This document shows, in pieces, positions 16,215-24,840 of a stretch of 64,000 bases of DNA. The translations under genes were made by a program, and so were the position numbers. Positions within the stretch are counted from its first letter, which is position 1, and each line of letters opens with the position of its first letter. This DNA is from Opitutaceae bacterium. Its GTDB lineage: Bacteria; Verrucomicrobiota; Verrucomicrobiia; Opitutales; Opitutaceae. Under the pieces are notes generated by a model, which was not told the origin of the DNA, did not search any database, and worked only from the letters and a program-made list of their open reading frames with translations. The stretch is from positions 203,516-267,515 of the forward strand of contig JADJZJ010000001.1 in the NCBI GenBank assembly GCA_016715765.1, in the 5' to 3' direction.

Positions 16215-16955
16215 TTGAAACCCAGGGAACTCACCATCTGCGGGCTCACGGCGGTCAAGGCGCGCTTCCAACACAACGCGGCCTCGATCCTGCGCCTGTA
16301 TTTTGACCGCGAGACCGGCCGCAAACTCGGCGTGATGTGCAAGGCGCTCGCCGCGGCCCGCAAAGTCTATCGCTGCGTGGAGGTGGCCGAGTTGGCAAAG
16401 ATCGCGGGATCGGTGCATCACGGCGGGGTGATCGCGGTGGTGCTGGCGCCGGCGCTGTCCGCGCCCGGTGAAACCGAGCTGCGGTCCTGGGCGGCCAAGC
16501 GCCTGCCGGTGCTGGTGCTCGATCGTATCGGCAATGCGCACAATCTCGGGGCCCTGGCCCGCACGGCGGCATTTTTCGGCGTGCCGCATCTGGTGATCGC
16601 GGATGATCCCGCGGCGGCGCGGCCGAACGACGCCGCCTATCGCGTGGCCGAGGGCGGACTTGAATCCATGACGACCTGGATGGTGCGCGACCTGCCGGCG
16701 TTGGCGAGGCAGCTGGCGGCGGCGGGTTACGATGTCGTGGGCGCGGCCACCCGGGGAGGCCGACCGGAGGCCGGTCGGGTCGGAGCGAAGCCGGTGGCCT
16801 TGGTGATGGGCAACGAGGAACACGGGTTGGCCCCGGATCTGACGAAGGCGTGCACACGGCTCGTCACGATTCCCGGTGCGGGGGCGGTGGAGTCGCTCAA
16901 TGTTTCGGTGGCCGGTGCCGTATTGATGTGGGAGCTGATCGGCCGCCGCGGGTGA
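16215..16955 (+). CDS. TrmH/SpoU family RNA 2'-O-methyltransferase
   Basis: A 246-residue protein with an N-terminal SpoU substrate-binding domain (ELTICGLTAVKARFQ) and a C-terminal SPOUT trefoil-knot domain. Family motifs are VLDRIGNAHNLGALARTAAFFG (motif 1 with the N and R residues), PVALVMGNEEHGL (motif 2) and VTIPGAGAVESLNVSVAGAV (motif 3). It methylates a ribose 2'-OH on tRNA or rRNA; the target cannot be told from sequence. The start is TTG at 16215: the nearby ATG codons at 16201 and 16204 run into a stop in their own frame. Confidence 0.88.
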   Translation: MKPRELTICGLTAVKARFQHNAASILRLYFDRETGRKLGVMCKALAAARKVYRCVEVAELAKIAGSVHHGGVIAVVLAPALSAPGETELRSWAAKRLPVLVLDRIGNAHNLGALARTAAFFGVPHLVIADDPAAARPNDAAYRVAEGGLESMTTWMVRDLPALARQLAAAGYDVVGAATRGGRPEAGRVGAKPVALVMGNEEHGLAPDLTKACTRLVTIPGAGAVESLNVSVAGAVLMWELIGRRG

Positions 16956-16960
16956 GGACG

Positions 16961-17167
16961 GCTGGGAGCGCGACCGCCCTCGGTCGCAATTGTACCAAGG
17001 CCAATCCTCCACTCGCTCACGCTCGTAGCTACACCCACAGGTGGCCCCCCTGGGAGCGCGGGCCGCTGGCCCGCATTTGGATGCTTCATTCGCTGGTAGA
17101 TGTTAACAGGGCAGTTCAAAGAACCTACCCTACTTCCAAACTTCCACTCGCTCACGCTCGTAGCTAC
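16961..17167. repeat. Repeat cluster: half 'gggagcgcgaccgcc' element and two 'cactcgctcacgctcgtagc' copies
   Basis: A single arm of the gggagcgcgaccgccctcgg type at 16961-16991 is followed by two copies of ccactcgctcacgctcgtag at 17009 and 17144. Related copies, one inverted, lie at 62003-62075. The stretch holds no gene. Confidence 0.7.
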
Positions 17168-17180
17168 GAATAAATCAATC

Positions 17181-18014
17181 TCACTTGCCGAGGAGCTTCT
17201 GAAGCCAGCCGGATTTCTTAGCCGATGCTACGACGGGCAAGGGAACTTCCGGCACGCCGAGCAGGGGTTCGAAATGGCCGGCCTTCTTGTAGAGGATGAC
17301 GACGTCCTGCATGCCCCAGGCTTCCTCGAGGTAGGCGCGCATGATGACATCGGGGTAGCGCTGCAGGACGCGCATCAGCCACTCGGGTGAGCTGAGGGCG
17401 AGTCCGTAGTCCTCCGCCGGCGTGCTTTCGAAATAGCGCTGGTAGGCGAAGCCCGTGCGGGCGTATTCCTCCAGCAGGGCGGGCTTGTCGATGTTCTCGG
17501 CGATGTTGCGGCGGCCGCGCGCCAGCAAGCTTGAAACGGTCCGGCCCTGGGTGGTGAACACAACGACCCCGCATTCGCGGACCCAGTTCACCAGGCAGTC
17601 GAGGGTGCGAAGCCAGCGTTCCTGGTTCAGGTGGGTGACGAGGGAGCCGACCCAGATGAGATCGAACTGGGATTTGAAGGGCAGGGCCCGCAGGTCGGGT
17701 TCGGAGTAGACCGGGTTTGCGCGGAACTGGCTGGCGCAGAAATCCACCCCGCCCCGATCGAGGTCGCAGGCGGTGATGTGCGCATAGTCGTATTGGGCGC
17801 GCAGCCAGCGGAGCACGCGACCGTGTCCGCAGGGCAGATCGAGGATGTCCGGGTAGTGCGGCTTGTCGCAGAGTTCGCTGGAGAAATGGATCAGCTCCAG
17901 CGCCCGGCGACCGAGATCGAAATACTGTTCCTCAAGTCCGGCCGTCACCATGCCGTCGCCCGGGGCGAGGGTACGGTCAACCGTCAGCCGGGAAAAATCG
18001 TAGAGCGGGCGCAT
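17181..18014 (-). CDS. Class I SAM-dependent methyltransferase
   Basis: A 277-residue soluble protein with a Rossmann-type SAM-binding motif ILDLPCGHGRVLRWL, acidic loop TACDLDRGGVDFC and motif FDLIWVGSLVTHL typical of small-molecule or glycan methyltransferases. The ATG at 18014 is preferred; a TTG seven codons upstream is in frame. The substrate cannot be inferred; DxxGHG-type proteins in polysaccharide loci are similar. No clear operon partners, both flanks being repeat-rich. Confidence 0.8.
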   Translation of the reverse strand: MRPLYDFSRLTVDRTLAPGDGMVTAGLEEQYFDLGRRALELIHFSSELCDKPHYPDILDLPCGHGRVLRWLRAQYDYAHITACDLDRGGVDFCASQFRANPVYSEPDLRALPFKSQFDLIWVGSLVTHLNQERWLRTLDCLVNWVRECGVVVFTTQGRTVSSLLARGRRNIAENIDKPALLEEYARTGFAYQRYFESTPAEDYGLALSSPEWLMRVLQRYPDVIMRAYLEEAWGMQDVVILYKKAGHFEPLLGVPEVPLPVVASAKKSGWLQKLLGK

Positions 18015-18148
18015 GCAAGCCCTAGCTCTCCGCAAGGTTGCGACCGGTGCAAGCGGAGAATCGGTCCGGATGCCGGGTGACTGGTGTGGACCAAGGGTGG
18101 AGCCTGGCCGACATCATACACGATTGATTTGTTTTCTTGCGGTTAGTT

Positions 18149-18306
18149 GTAGGGCGGGGTTTCCGAACCCCGCCTTTTAGAGCTGATACTCGAATCCAAT
18201 CTTTCTCGTTCTCTTAATCTTTCTCTTTCTCTGGCCTTGGAACTGATCGCACGATTGCGACCGAGGGCGGTCGCGCTCCCAGGCGGGGTTCGGAGACCCC
18301 GCCCTA
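18149..18306. repeat. Nested palindromic repeat 'gtagggcggggtt' with internal 'gattgcgaccgaggg' arm
   Basis: Outer arms gtagggcggggtttccgaac and gttcggagaccccgccctac enclose a pyrimidine-rich stretch (18195-18237, tttctc words) and a single arm of the gggagcgcgaccgcc family at 18253-18281. One repeat family thus appears inserted inside another. The outer arm also occurs alone at 62087-62109. Confidence 0.75.
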
Positions 18307-18338
18307 CAACGATCTGAAACCTACCGACCTGCGCGCAA

Positions 18339-18791
18339 TTACAGGACCAGCTTCAGCACCACTTCGCCGTCGATCACCTGGCCGGTCGGGATGAAGCCCG
18401 CCTTGCGGTAGAAAGGCTCCGGGCTGCCTTCGGCGGGCACATAGGAGACCAATACCTCCGTGGCGCGCGGCAGGGTGCGGATGTGGTCGATGACCAACCG
18501 CAGGGCCCCGGTGCCGTAACCGAGGTGCTGGTAACGCGCGTCGATCATGAATCGCCAGATGCAGTATTCCGGAATGGCGGGATCGAGGCTGAGCATGACG
18601 AAGCCCACGGGGGTTTGATCCGCATGGATGGCGCGGAACCAGGCCTTGGGTTCAAAATACGCCTGGGCGATGGAGATGGCGTTGCTGGCGACGAAGGCGC
18701 CCTGGGCGGGCAGCACCTGCAGATCGCAGATCGTGCGCACGGTGTCGGCGGTGATTTCGCGCAGTGAGATGTCAGGGGTTGGTGAGGTCAT
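18339..18791 (-). CDS. GNAT family N-acetyltransferase
   Basis: About 150 residues with the GNAT core: VGFVMLSLD, the acetyl-CoA loop region YQHLGYGTGALRLVIDHI, and the C-terminal SPEPFYRKAGFIPTGQVIDGE. It resembles spermidine/diamine acetyltransferases in the IWRFMIDARYQHLGYG stretch, but the acceptor is not established. An ATG six codons upstream (18809) is in frame; the later start MTSPTPD is taken. Confidence 0.82.
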   Translation of the reverse strand: MTSPTPDISLREITADTVRTICDLQVLPAQGAFVASNAISIAQAYFEPKAWFRAIHADQTPVGFVMLSLDPAIPEYCIWRFMIDARYQHLGYGTGALRLVIDHIRTLPRATEVLVSYVPAEGSPEPFYRKAGFIPTGQVIDGEVVLKLVL

Positions 18792-18936
18792 GCGGGGTAA
18801 GGGTGGCATGGTGGCACCCGGCCGGAGTGGGGATGACTCCCGGCGCAGGCGGCGACCACGCCCGGGCCAGCTCTACAAACGATTTGCCTGATGGCAATCC
18901 TATGGTCTTCCTCGACGCCTCCCCCTGATCACACCC

Positions 18937-19383
18937 ATGAAATTCCGCCTCGTCATTTGCATCGCCGGACTGGCCTGTGTGGCCGGTGCGGGACTTTTCG
19001 CGGCGGAACCGAAACCTGCACCCGAGGAGATCACCGAATTGGGCGAACAAATGGACCGCATGAGCGGGGCCTTCCGCAAATTGCGCCGGCAGGCCGGCGA
19101 TGCGGCGATGAACGCGGCCTCCCTTGAATTGCTCGGGGTGATGCGGCAGACCGCGGAGACGGCGCAGACCTTGGTGCCCGCGAAGGCCGCGGATCTGCCG
19201 GAGTCCGCGCGGGCCAGGTTCACCAAGGCCTACCGGGCGCAAATGGACAAGCTGCTGGCGGCCTTGGCCAGGACGGAAGCGGCCTTCAAGGCCGGGGACA
19301 ATGCCACCGCGGTGAAGCTGGTGGGTGAATTGGCCGACCTGCAAAAGGCGAGCCACCGGGAATACCGGAAGCCCGCCCCCTGA
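18937..19383 (+). CDS. Cytochrome b562-like periplasmic protein
   Basis: 148 residues: a signal peptide (1-22, ACVAGAGLFAAE) then an all-helical domain. It matches the cytochrome b562 fold, a four-helix bundle that holds heme b through a Met near the N-terminus and a His near the C-terminus. Here the Met is in LGEQMDRMSGAFRKL (M39 or M42) and the His in LQKASHREYRK (H140); E. coli CybC ends similarly. No CxxCH motif is present, so heme would be non-covalent. A role in periplasmic electron transfer is inferred. It is monocistronic between repeats. Confidence 0.65.
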   Translation: MKFRLVICIAGLACVAGAGLFAAEPKPAPEEITELGEQMDRMSGAFRKLRRQAGDAAMNAASLELLGVMRQTAETAQTLVPAKAADLPESARARFTKAYRAQMDKLLAALARTEAAFKAGDNATAVKLVGELADLQKASHREYRKPAP

Positions 19384-19436
19384 CGGGGAATGGCACTTAC
19401 TTAGGGAGCAACCATGCGATGAAGCTTTGGATCGAT

Positions 19437-19516
19437 GTAGGGCCGGACCTTGGTCCGGCCTCGACCGCGATGACGGCTGCGTTGGCCCATCAGGCGTCAC
19501 CAAGGTGACGCCCTAC
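19437..19516. repeat. Double-palindrome repeat 'gtagggccggaccttggtcc'
   Basis: A first hairpin (gccggaccttggtccggc) and a second (ggcgtcaccaaggtgacgcc) are framed by gtaggg and ccctac, paralleling the other gtaggg...ccctac double hairpins but with different stem words. The surrounding 19384-19632 spacer has no gene. Confidence 0.7.
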
Positions 19517-19632
19517 AGGACAGCATTCAATTTCGCCCTAAGTCAGCGCCATTCATCACTGACGGGCGGGCTGACGCGCCCGGACGCGGATTAAAGTGAT
19601 CGCCCCGGCTACAACAGCCGCGGCAATGTGGC

Positions 19633-20055
19633 TCAGTTGTGTCCGCGGCTCGAATCCTCGGGTGAAGGCGAGGTTTGCCCGACGTGGATGCCGGCCTCTC
19701 CGAGTTCATGCTGCAGCCCGGGCAGGTAGTGGCCGGCCAATTCCTCCAGCGGGAAGGTGAACTCGGCGACCTGGTGGTTGTCGCTGAGAAACGCCAGAAT
19801 GTCGGCCAGTTCGGCAATTTCGTCGTCGAGGAAATATTCCTCGATGACGGATTGGCTGCCTTCGAGGGCGAGGAGCACGGGCCACGGCCGGTCGGCCTCC
19901 GGATCAGGCAGGCGCAGCGTGACCTGCCCATGGAGACGGGCCCGGTGGATGCGCGTGGCGAATGCGTCCAGCCGTTGCCAGGCATAGGCGAGGTTGGCGA
20001 GACGGGCCTGCCGGAGCAGGGCCGTGCGATTGAGGATGAGTTGGTGGAAGTTCAT
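19633..20055 (-). CDS. Conserved hypothetical protein
   Basis: 140 residues starting MNFHQLILNRTALLRQ, with an AGGAG Shine-Dalgarno about 7 nt upstream that fixes the ATG at 20055. The centre is acidic (EEYFLDDEIAELADILAFL) and the tail is hydrophilic (SPSPEDSSRGHN). There is no signal peptide or membrane segment. I do not recognise the family. It is isolated on the minus strand. Confidence 0.65.
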   Translation of the reverse strand: MNFHQLILNRTALLRQARLANLAYAWQRLDAFATRIHRARLHGQVTLRLPDPEADRPWPVLLALEGSQSVIEEYFLDDEIAELADILAFLSDNHQVAEFTFPLEELAGHYLPGLQHELGEAGIHVGQTSPSPEDSSRGHN

Positions 20056-20443
20056 GGTGGGTCTCCTTTTCGGCGCGCATGGATTGGCGTGGCCCGGCAT
20101 CCCTCGTCGCTCGATTGCGAAGAAGATGCGGCGGGTGGCGGCCAACCGGACGTGCAATTGGGGGTGGAATGAACTGACTCAACGGCCGGATCGTGACGGA
20201 CAACTCACCGACGCGGCCAAGCCCATGCGGCCGGACGGGACTACTATGCGGTGCGCTTTCCTGACGTTGCCTGACCTTGCTGACTCGGAACAGTCGCTAA
20301 CGTGGAACTGACGCTGTCGTTTGCTGCCTGACTCAAATCACGATCTCAACCGTGCATCTGAACTGACATCCGACAGCACAAACATCCGCACGGATGGCGG
20401 TTTCGCAAGCGGTATTTCAGCGGAGATTGCTGTTCGCTGCAGA
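20056..20443. other. Intergenic region without recognised features
   Basis: About 390 nt upstream of the hypothetical gene at 19633. Reading both strands I see only the ribosome-binding site at its left edge and no convincing coding frame, RNA or palindrome. Confidence 0.5.
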
Positions 20444-20524
20444 GTAGGGCGGGTCTGTGACCCGCCATGGTTACGCCTCATTTGCGGGGCGGCGTGAAAT
20501 TGGCAGGTCAGAGACCTGCCCTAC
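20444..20524. repeat. Double-palindrome 'gtagggcgggt / ggcaggtc' repeat
   Basis: Hairpin gtagggcgggtctgtgaccc followed after about 30 nt by ggcaggtcagagacctgcc and ctac. Same family as 13572 and 16091. It ends 20 nt from the end of the sixA gene. Confidence 0.78.
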
Positions 20525-20543
20525 TGGCCGGCCTATGGGTGAA

Positions 20544-21026
20544 TTATTTCAGCTGATCCGGCGACACCAGCCAGCGCATGACCCAGCGGCCGCTTTCCCG
20601 CTCCAAGGCGAGCACGGCGCATTTGCGCATCACAACGACTGGCGGTGCGGCGGAACCGGTCACCAGCAACGAAGCCAGGGCGCTGAGGTGCGGCTCATGG
20701 CCCACCAATGCGAGGGAACCTCGGCGCGCCCGCAGCTTGGTCGCCATGATCGCGGGATCATCGCCCCAGGAGAGTCCAACCACCGTTCGCAATTTCATGG
20801 GCAGTTTCAGACGACCGACCAGCAAGGTGGCGGTGTCCCGGGCGCGGAGCAGCGGGCTGTGCCAGACTTCCACGGGGGCAAAGTCTCCGGTGCGCCGTAG
20901 AAAACGCGCCATGGTCCGGATCTGCTTCCGGCCGCGGGCACTGAGCGGTCGCGTGGCATCGTCAAAGCCATCCTCCGCATGGGCATGACGGATGAGGTAA
21001 AGATGCACACCCTGCGCGGTTTTCAT
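20544..21026 (-). CDS. sixA: SixA-type histidine phosphatase
   Basis: 160 residues of the histidine-phosphatase superfamily. The catalytic RHG-type motif is YLIRHAHAEDG (H14 the phosphorylated residue), and the second His is in LALVGHEPHLSALASLLV. ATRPLSARGRKQI and VWHSPLLRARDTA match SixA, which removes phosphate from phosphohistidine proteins. It begins 1 nt after the upstream glycosidase-like gene and is the last gene of a three-gene minus-strand unit with the cupin. Confidence 0.85.
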   Translation of the reverse strand: MKTAQGVHLYLIRHAHAEDGFDDATRPLSARGRKQIRTMARFLRRTGDFAPVEVWHSPLLRARDTATLLVGRLKLPMKLRTVVGLSWGDDPAIMATKLRARRGSLALVGHEPHLSALASLLVTGSAAPPVVVMRKCAVLALERESGRWVMRWLVSPDQLK

Positions 21027-21027
21027 T

Positions 21028-22680
21028 TCAAGCGAGGTACAAAATTCCCGGCCGGATCATTTCCGCCAGTGTCATGCCGGCGAAGCCGGTGGCTTCCATG
21101 CGCATGGCGGCCCAGCACCGGAGTCCATGCTGCGCCACTGGCCGGCCGGTATCGGATGCCATGACGCCGAGGCGACGGGAATATTCGGGCGTGGCGACGA
21201 GACGGCACAGGTCATTAAGGGCGGACGCAAGTTGCGGGGAGCGATCATCCTGATTCGCGGCAAAAAGCAGTGTCTGCACCATGCCGATGCTCTTGGCGTT
21301 GTCCCAGATGTCCTGAATGGGCCACCAGGTGCTGCCGTCCAGGGCGGCGAGCAGTCCGGCGCGGCCGTGGACGCGATGATGCAGCGCCCGGGACACCCGG
21401 GTGCGGAAATCCGGATCCCTGGCGTGGTGCCAGGTGGTGATGAAGCCCTCGTCGTAGTACCACTGGTCGCCGAAATGGAGCGGCTCCAGCACGAAGGGCT
21501 GGCGGTTGTGGACCAGCCAGTGCGGGGCGCGGCCGAGCATGAGTCCGTCCGTGCGCCAATCATTGAGCAGGAAGCGAATGGCCCGCGTCGCAATATCCAG
21601 GTAGCGCGCTTCGCCGGTCACGCGGTAGGTGAGCGAAAATGCAGCCGCCTCGATGGCGGTGGCGCAGGAATAGATGGCGGTGTAGGGCGGCCAGAATCCG
21701 TCGGAGAAACCGCCGTCGCGCTGCTGGAACTGCGGCGCCCAGTCGTCGCAAAACCGGCGCAGGGCGGCGAGGTAGCGTTTTTGACGGGCGCCGGTGACCG
21801 AGGCCGTGGCAATGGCGAGCGTGGAAACAACCGAACCGATGTCCGAGAGCGGCTGGCGTTTCCCGGCCATGATGGCCGCCACCTCGCGGCGGGGCATCGA
21901 GCGGGTGGGCCGGCCGCGCAGGGAGGCGGTCCAGGCGCCGTTCGGCAGTTGCTCATCCACGAAGACATCCAGTGTCTTGATCGCGGCCTGCCAGTATTCC
22001 CGGCGGCCGAGCAGTTGGTGTCCCGCGAGCAGGGCGCGCGCCGGCATCGAGGCCGTATACCAGTAGCCTCCACCCGCAGCGTAAGTGTCGCCAAGGAAAC
22101 CGTCGGGTTGGCGGTGGGCGAGCAGCCAGTCGCAGATGCGGCCGAGTTCGCGGGCCGGATCTGGCGCGTGTCCGCGGTGCAACGTCCGTTGGGCGGGCAT
22201 GACCGCGGGCGGCGCGGAGCGGAAAACCGGGCGCAAGGTGACGGCGCGGCGGCTGCGGACTTCGATCGTGTTGACGAGAAATTCGCGGCCGGCCTGCGGG
22301 GAGAATTTGAGGTTCACCTGGTTGCGGTGGGCCCGGGCGCGGAAGGTGTGGCGCACCGTCCGACCGATGCGCAGCCGCACTTCGGGGAGCACGCAGGTGC
22401 CGTTAACGGAGACGGCGTAGGGACCGCAGCCCGCGTCATGCGTGAACGCGGTGAGCGTCACCTCGTAGTCACCGTCGGGCAGGCCGAGGCACAGCGTCGC
22501 GGGTGCGGAACCATGCACATAGCCTTCATTGCGGGCATCGCGGATCTTGAGGCCGGCGCCTTCATTCACCGGGTCGAGCCAGCAGTAGCAAGGGTTCGTG
22601 TAGAGCCGCGAAAGGAGGGCGTAACCGGGGTACCGGCGCTGATAGACATTGCCGAATTGCAGGGCGAGGACGCGGTGCAT
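21028..22680 (-). CDS. Putative carbohydrate-active protein: beta-sandwich plus (alpha/alpha)6-type domain
   Basis: 550 residues. The first 170 residues look like a galactose-binding-type beta-sandwich (LCLGLPDGDYEVTLTAF, YAVSVNGTCVL, RNQVNLKFSPQAG). The rest is rich in repeated helical hairpins with aromatic motifs (GGYWYTASMPARALLAGHQL, FQQRDGGFSDGFWPPYTAIY, DQWYYDEGFITTWHHA, TWWPIQDIWDNAKSIGM), as in six-hairpin glycosidases and lyases. No signal peptide is apparent. It was not assigned to a CAZy family by eye. It lies between a cupin gene (7 nt) and sixA (1 nt), so it is co-transcribed with both. Confidence 0.7.
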   Translation of the reverse strand: MHRVLALQFGNVYQRRYPGYALLSRLYTNPCYCWLDPVNEGAGLKIRDARNEGYVHGSAPATLCLGLPDGDYEVTLTAFTHDAGCGPYAVSVNGTCVLPEVRLRIGRTVRHTFRARAHRNQVNLKFSPQAGREFLVNTIEVRSRRAVTLRPVFRSAPPAVMPAQRTLHRGHAPDPARELGRICDWLLAHRQPDGFLGDTYAAGGGYWYTASMPARALLAGHQLLGRREYWQAAIKTLDVFVDEQLPNGAWTASLRGRPTRSMPRREVAAIMAGKRQPLSDIGSVVSTLAIATASVTGARQKRYLAALRRFCDDWAPQFQQRDGGFSDGFWPPYTAIYSCATAIEAAAFSLTYRVTGEARYLDIATRAIRFLLNDWRTDGLMLGRAPHWLVHNRQPFVLEPLHFGDQWYYDEGFITTWHHARDPDFRTRVSRALHHRVHGRAGLLAALDGSTWWPIQDIWDNAKSIGMVQTLLFAANQDDRSPQLASALNDLCRLVATPEYSRRLGVMASDTGRPVAQHGLRCWAAMRMEATGFAGMTLAEMIRPGILYLA

Positions 22681-22687
22681 GGCGGCC

Positions 22688-23035
22688 TCAGCTTTTCTGG
22701 TGGCGCACGCGCCGGCCGCCGAAGGCGTCGATGGCCCGGTAGCCGGGGGTGTATTCGCCGCTGTGCGGCGTGCCGGCCGGGATGTGGCATTCGTCGCCGG
22801 GCTTCATGGTCACCTGTCGGTCACCGATCATGCCGGTGAAGGTCCCGGCGAGCACCACGGCGTACTCGTCGTAATCATGCGTGTGCGTTTCACTCCGGCC
22901 GCCTTTCTCGCATTGCCAGAGGACCATTTGCGAACCGTCGCGGCCTTCGAAGACAAAGCCTTCAAGGCCGCTGGCGGGACCGGGTTGCTGCACCGCGTTG
23001 GCGGGGTGGCGCATGAATGCGGGGAATTCCTTCAT
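22688..23035 (-). CDS. Cupin domain protein
   Basis: 115 residues from the ATG at 23035. The cupin metal-binding motif 1 is SETHTHDYDEYAVVLAGTF and motif 2 is MKPGDECHIPAGTPHSGEY, giving a His/Glu metal site. Single-domain cupins act as small isomerases, dioxygenases or sugar-binding sensors. First gene of the cupin / glycosidase-like / sixA unit, and divergent from the papain-like protease gene. Confidence 0.83.
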   Translation of the reverse strand: MKEFPAFMRHPANAVQQPGPASGLEGFVFEGRDGSQMVLWQCEKGGRSETHTHDYDEYAVVLAGTFTGMIGDRQVTMKPGDECHIPAGTPHSGEYTPGYRAIDAFGGRRVRHQKS

Positions 23036-23189
23036 GGGAGCGGGGGCGGCAAACCGGCCGTCGGGAGTTGGGAGAACTGCCGGAGCCAAGCGGTTATCCG
23101 CGCGCGACCCAAGCAATTACTGGACGGTCGCCAATTGCGGTATCGACCGGGGCGGGGACTTTGCCATGGTCGCTCATCGCCCCAGCCAA

Positions 23190-24359
23190 ATGAACACCCG
23201 CAAACACAGGTGGAGGTCCCGGTCGCTTGATGCGGTCATTTTGATTCTGGGACTATCGTTGGTGTTTGTGCCGTCGATGTCAGCCGACGGCCCTTCGGCG
23301 GGGCGGCTCACCGCCGGGAAATCCCTTGAGAGCCTGACCGTGGGCAAAACGGTTTACCGTGAGGTCGTCATCAAATCGGTCACGGCACGGACGGTCATGT
23401 TCAAGCACCGGGGCGGACTGGCCTCGGTCAAGTTGCGCGAGCTGTCGCCGGAGTGGCAGGAGCGTTTCGGTTACGATCCGGCGGCGGAGCAGGCGAGTGA
23501 CGAGGCCTTGAAGCGGGCGCAGGCGGAGCGTCAGGCCAGGCTCGCGGCGACGGCGCAGGCGGACCAGGCGGCGCAGGCCAAGGCGGCCGCTTCCCGGTTC
23601 GAGCGGGTTTTGCAGGCGTGCGGGCAGCCGGTCACGCCGCTGGCGGAGGTGGATCTCCGGCCGAGGTTTCGTGAGTTGGAATTGCACGCCAAGAACCAGG
23701 GCCGGCGTCCGAGTTGCGCGATCTTCGCGGTGGTCAGCGCCATCGAGTTTATCCATGCGGAAAACACCGGGAAGGCGGAGAAGTTTTCCGAGGAGTATCT
23801 CATCTGGGCCACCCGCAAGTCCCTCCAGCGTCCGATCCAGGCGGAGGCGGCGATGACCGGCGAGGATGCCGATGCGGGATTTGCGCTGACGGAGGTGGTC
23901 ATGGCGTTGCGCAGCTACGGCATTCCCCCCGAGCGTGCCATGCCCAACACCATGGGCCGGGCGATTGATGCCGTGGCCGATCCCTCGCCCGAGGTCATCG
24001 CGGCCGCGCGGTCCCGCACCCAGGGATCGGTGTACCAGGTGCCCGGCCGGGACAACGCCACCGTGTTGAACAATGTCGTCCATGCGCTCAATGCCGGCCT
24101 CCCCGTGGCCATCGGCACCGCCTGGCCGCGGTTTTTCAACATGCGCGCCGCGCTGCTCAATTCGCAGGAGCCCAGTTACAGTCATGCCGTAACTTTGGTC
24201 GGCTATCGTTGCCCCACGGGCCGGATCGAGGACGCGACCTTCATTTTCAAGAATTCCTGGGGCGCCGACTGGGGCGCAAATGGTTATGGGTACGCGACTT
24301 ACAGCTACCTCCTTAAGCACCTCCACACTGCCATTCTGCTCGAGCTCCGGACTGGCTAG
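23190..24359 (+). CDS. Papain-family (C1) cysteine protease, exported
   Basis: 389 residues with an N-terminal signal anchor or signal peptide (about 14-32). Residues 50-97 form a small beta domain (GKTVYREVVIKSVTARTVMF, then LRELSPEWQERFGYDP) seen on many Verrucomicrobial exported proteins. An Ala/Gln-rich coiled-coil linker follows (100-140). The catalytic domain has the oxyanion Gln and nucleophile in NQGRRPSCAIFAVVSAIEF (Q170, C176), the His in YSHAVTLVGYRC and the Asn in FIFKNSWGADWGANGYGY. All catalytic residues are present. Substrate unknown. ATG 23190 is used; 23166 is an alternative. Confidence 0.85.
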   Translation: MNTRKHRWRSRSLDAVILILGLSLVFVPSMSADGPSAGRLTAGKSLESLTVGKTVYREVVIKSVTARTVMFKHRGGLASVKLRELSPEWQERFGYDPAAEQASDEALKRAQAERQARLAATAQADQAAQAKAAASRFERVLQACGQPVTPLAEVDLRPRFRELELHAKNQGRRPSCAIFAVVSAIEFIHAENTGKAEKFSEEYLIWATRKSLQRPIQAEAAMTGEDADAGFALTEVVMALRSYGIPPERAMPNTMGRAIDAVADPSPEVIAAARSRTQGSVYQVPGRDNATVLNNVVHALNAGLPVAIGTAWPRFFNMRAALLNSQEPSYSHAVTLVGYRCPTGRIEDATFIFKNSWGADWGANGYGYATYSYLLKHLHTAILLELRTG

Positions 24360-24371
24360 TCAACTAGCGAC

Positions 24372-24398
24372 GGGGTCAGGCCTCTACTATTTAATTAT
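24372..24398. repeat. Solo copy of the REP-transposase terminal repeat
   Basis: The word ggggtcaggcctctactatt, continuing into taatt, matches the left terminus of the transposase unit at 33117-33142 with one substitution in the first 20 nt. No transposase gene is here. It lies 12 nt after the protease stop and about 170 nt before the TonB remnant. Confidence 0.65.
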
Positions 24399-24540
24399 TT
24401 TGGCTTCTTGAGTCATATCAGGCATCAGGACCGGGCCGACAGACCCGTTCCGATTGCCGCGGTCTTGCCCGAATGGGAACCCATCCCGCGAGGAATAGAC
24501 CGTGCGACTCCTGTTCTTGGTCATTGAGAACGGCATGTAG

Positions 24541-24696
24541 GGCGCATTTGACCTTTTGCCAGCCAACGTCGACAGCGAGGTGGCCGCCGCCGTGATCAAG
24601 GCCGTGGCGCAATGGAGATTTGCTCCCGCGCAACGCGATGGCCGACCCGTGGCGCGCAAGGTCGTGCTGCCGGTGAATATCGTCGTCGAGAACTGA
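24541..24696 (+). pseudogene. Remnant of a TonB C-terminal domain
   Basis: A 51-codon frame without a start (preceded in frame by TAG at 24538) ends at TGA 24694-24696. It reads NVDSEVAAAVIKAVAQWRF, APAQRDGRPVARKV and VLPVNIVVEN. This is the conserved end of TonB-type energy transducers (AxxAVxxWRFxPAxxxGxPV). The membrane anchor and proline-rich linker are gone, so it is presumed non-functional. It sits next to a solo transposon end, which may mark how the rest was lost. Confidence 0.6.
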
Positions 24697-24840
24697 TTCC
24701 TACTGCGGCAAACCGGCCGCGTAAACAGATCTGACTTCAGGCGGACCCGTGGAAAGTCGGGGTCGCCTTTTGCGTTTTCACGGGCCAGGTCGGAAAAACC
24801 AGAATTGTCACCCCGGAATGGTCTGTTCAGAGCTTCTGCC

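Noticed and set aside
16201..16217. ATG codons at 16201 and 16204 as the TrmH-type methyltransferase start
   Set aside because: They are in a different frame and hit a stop after four or five codons; TTG 16215 is in frame with the whole domain.
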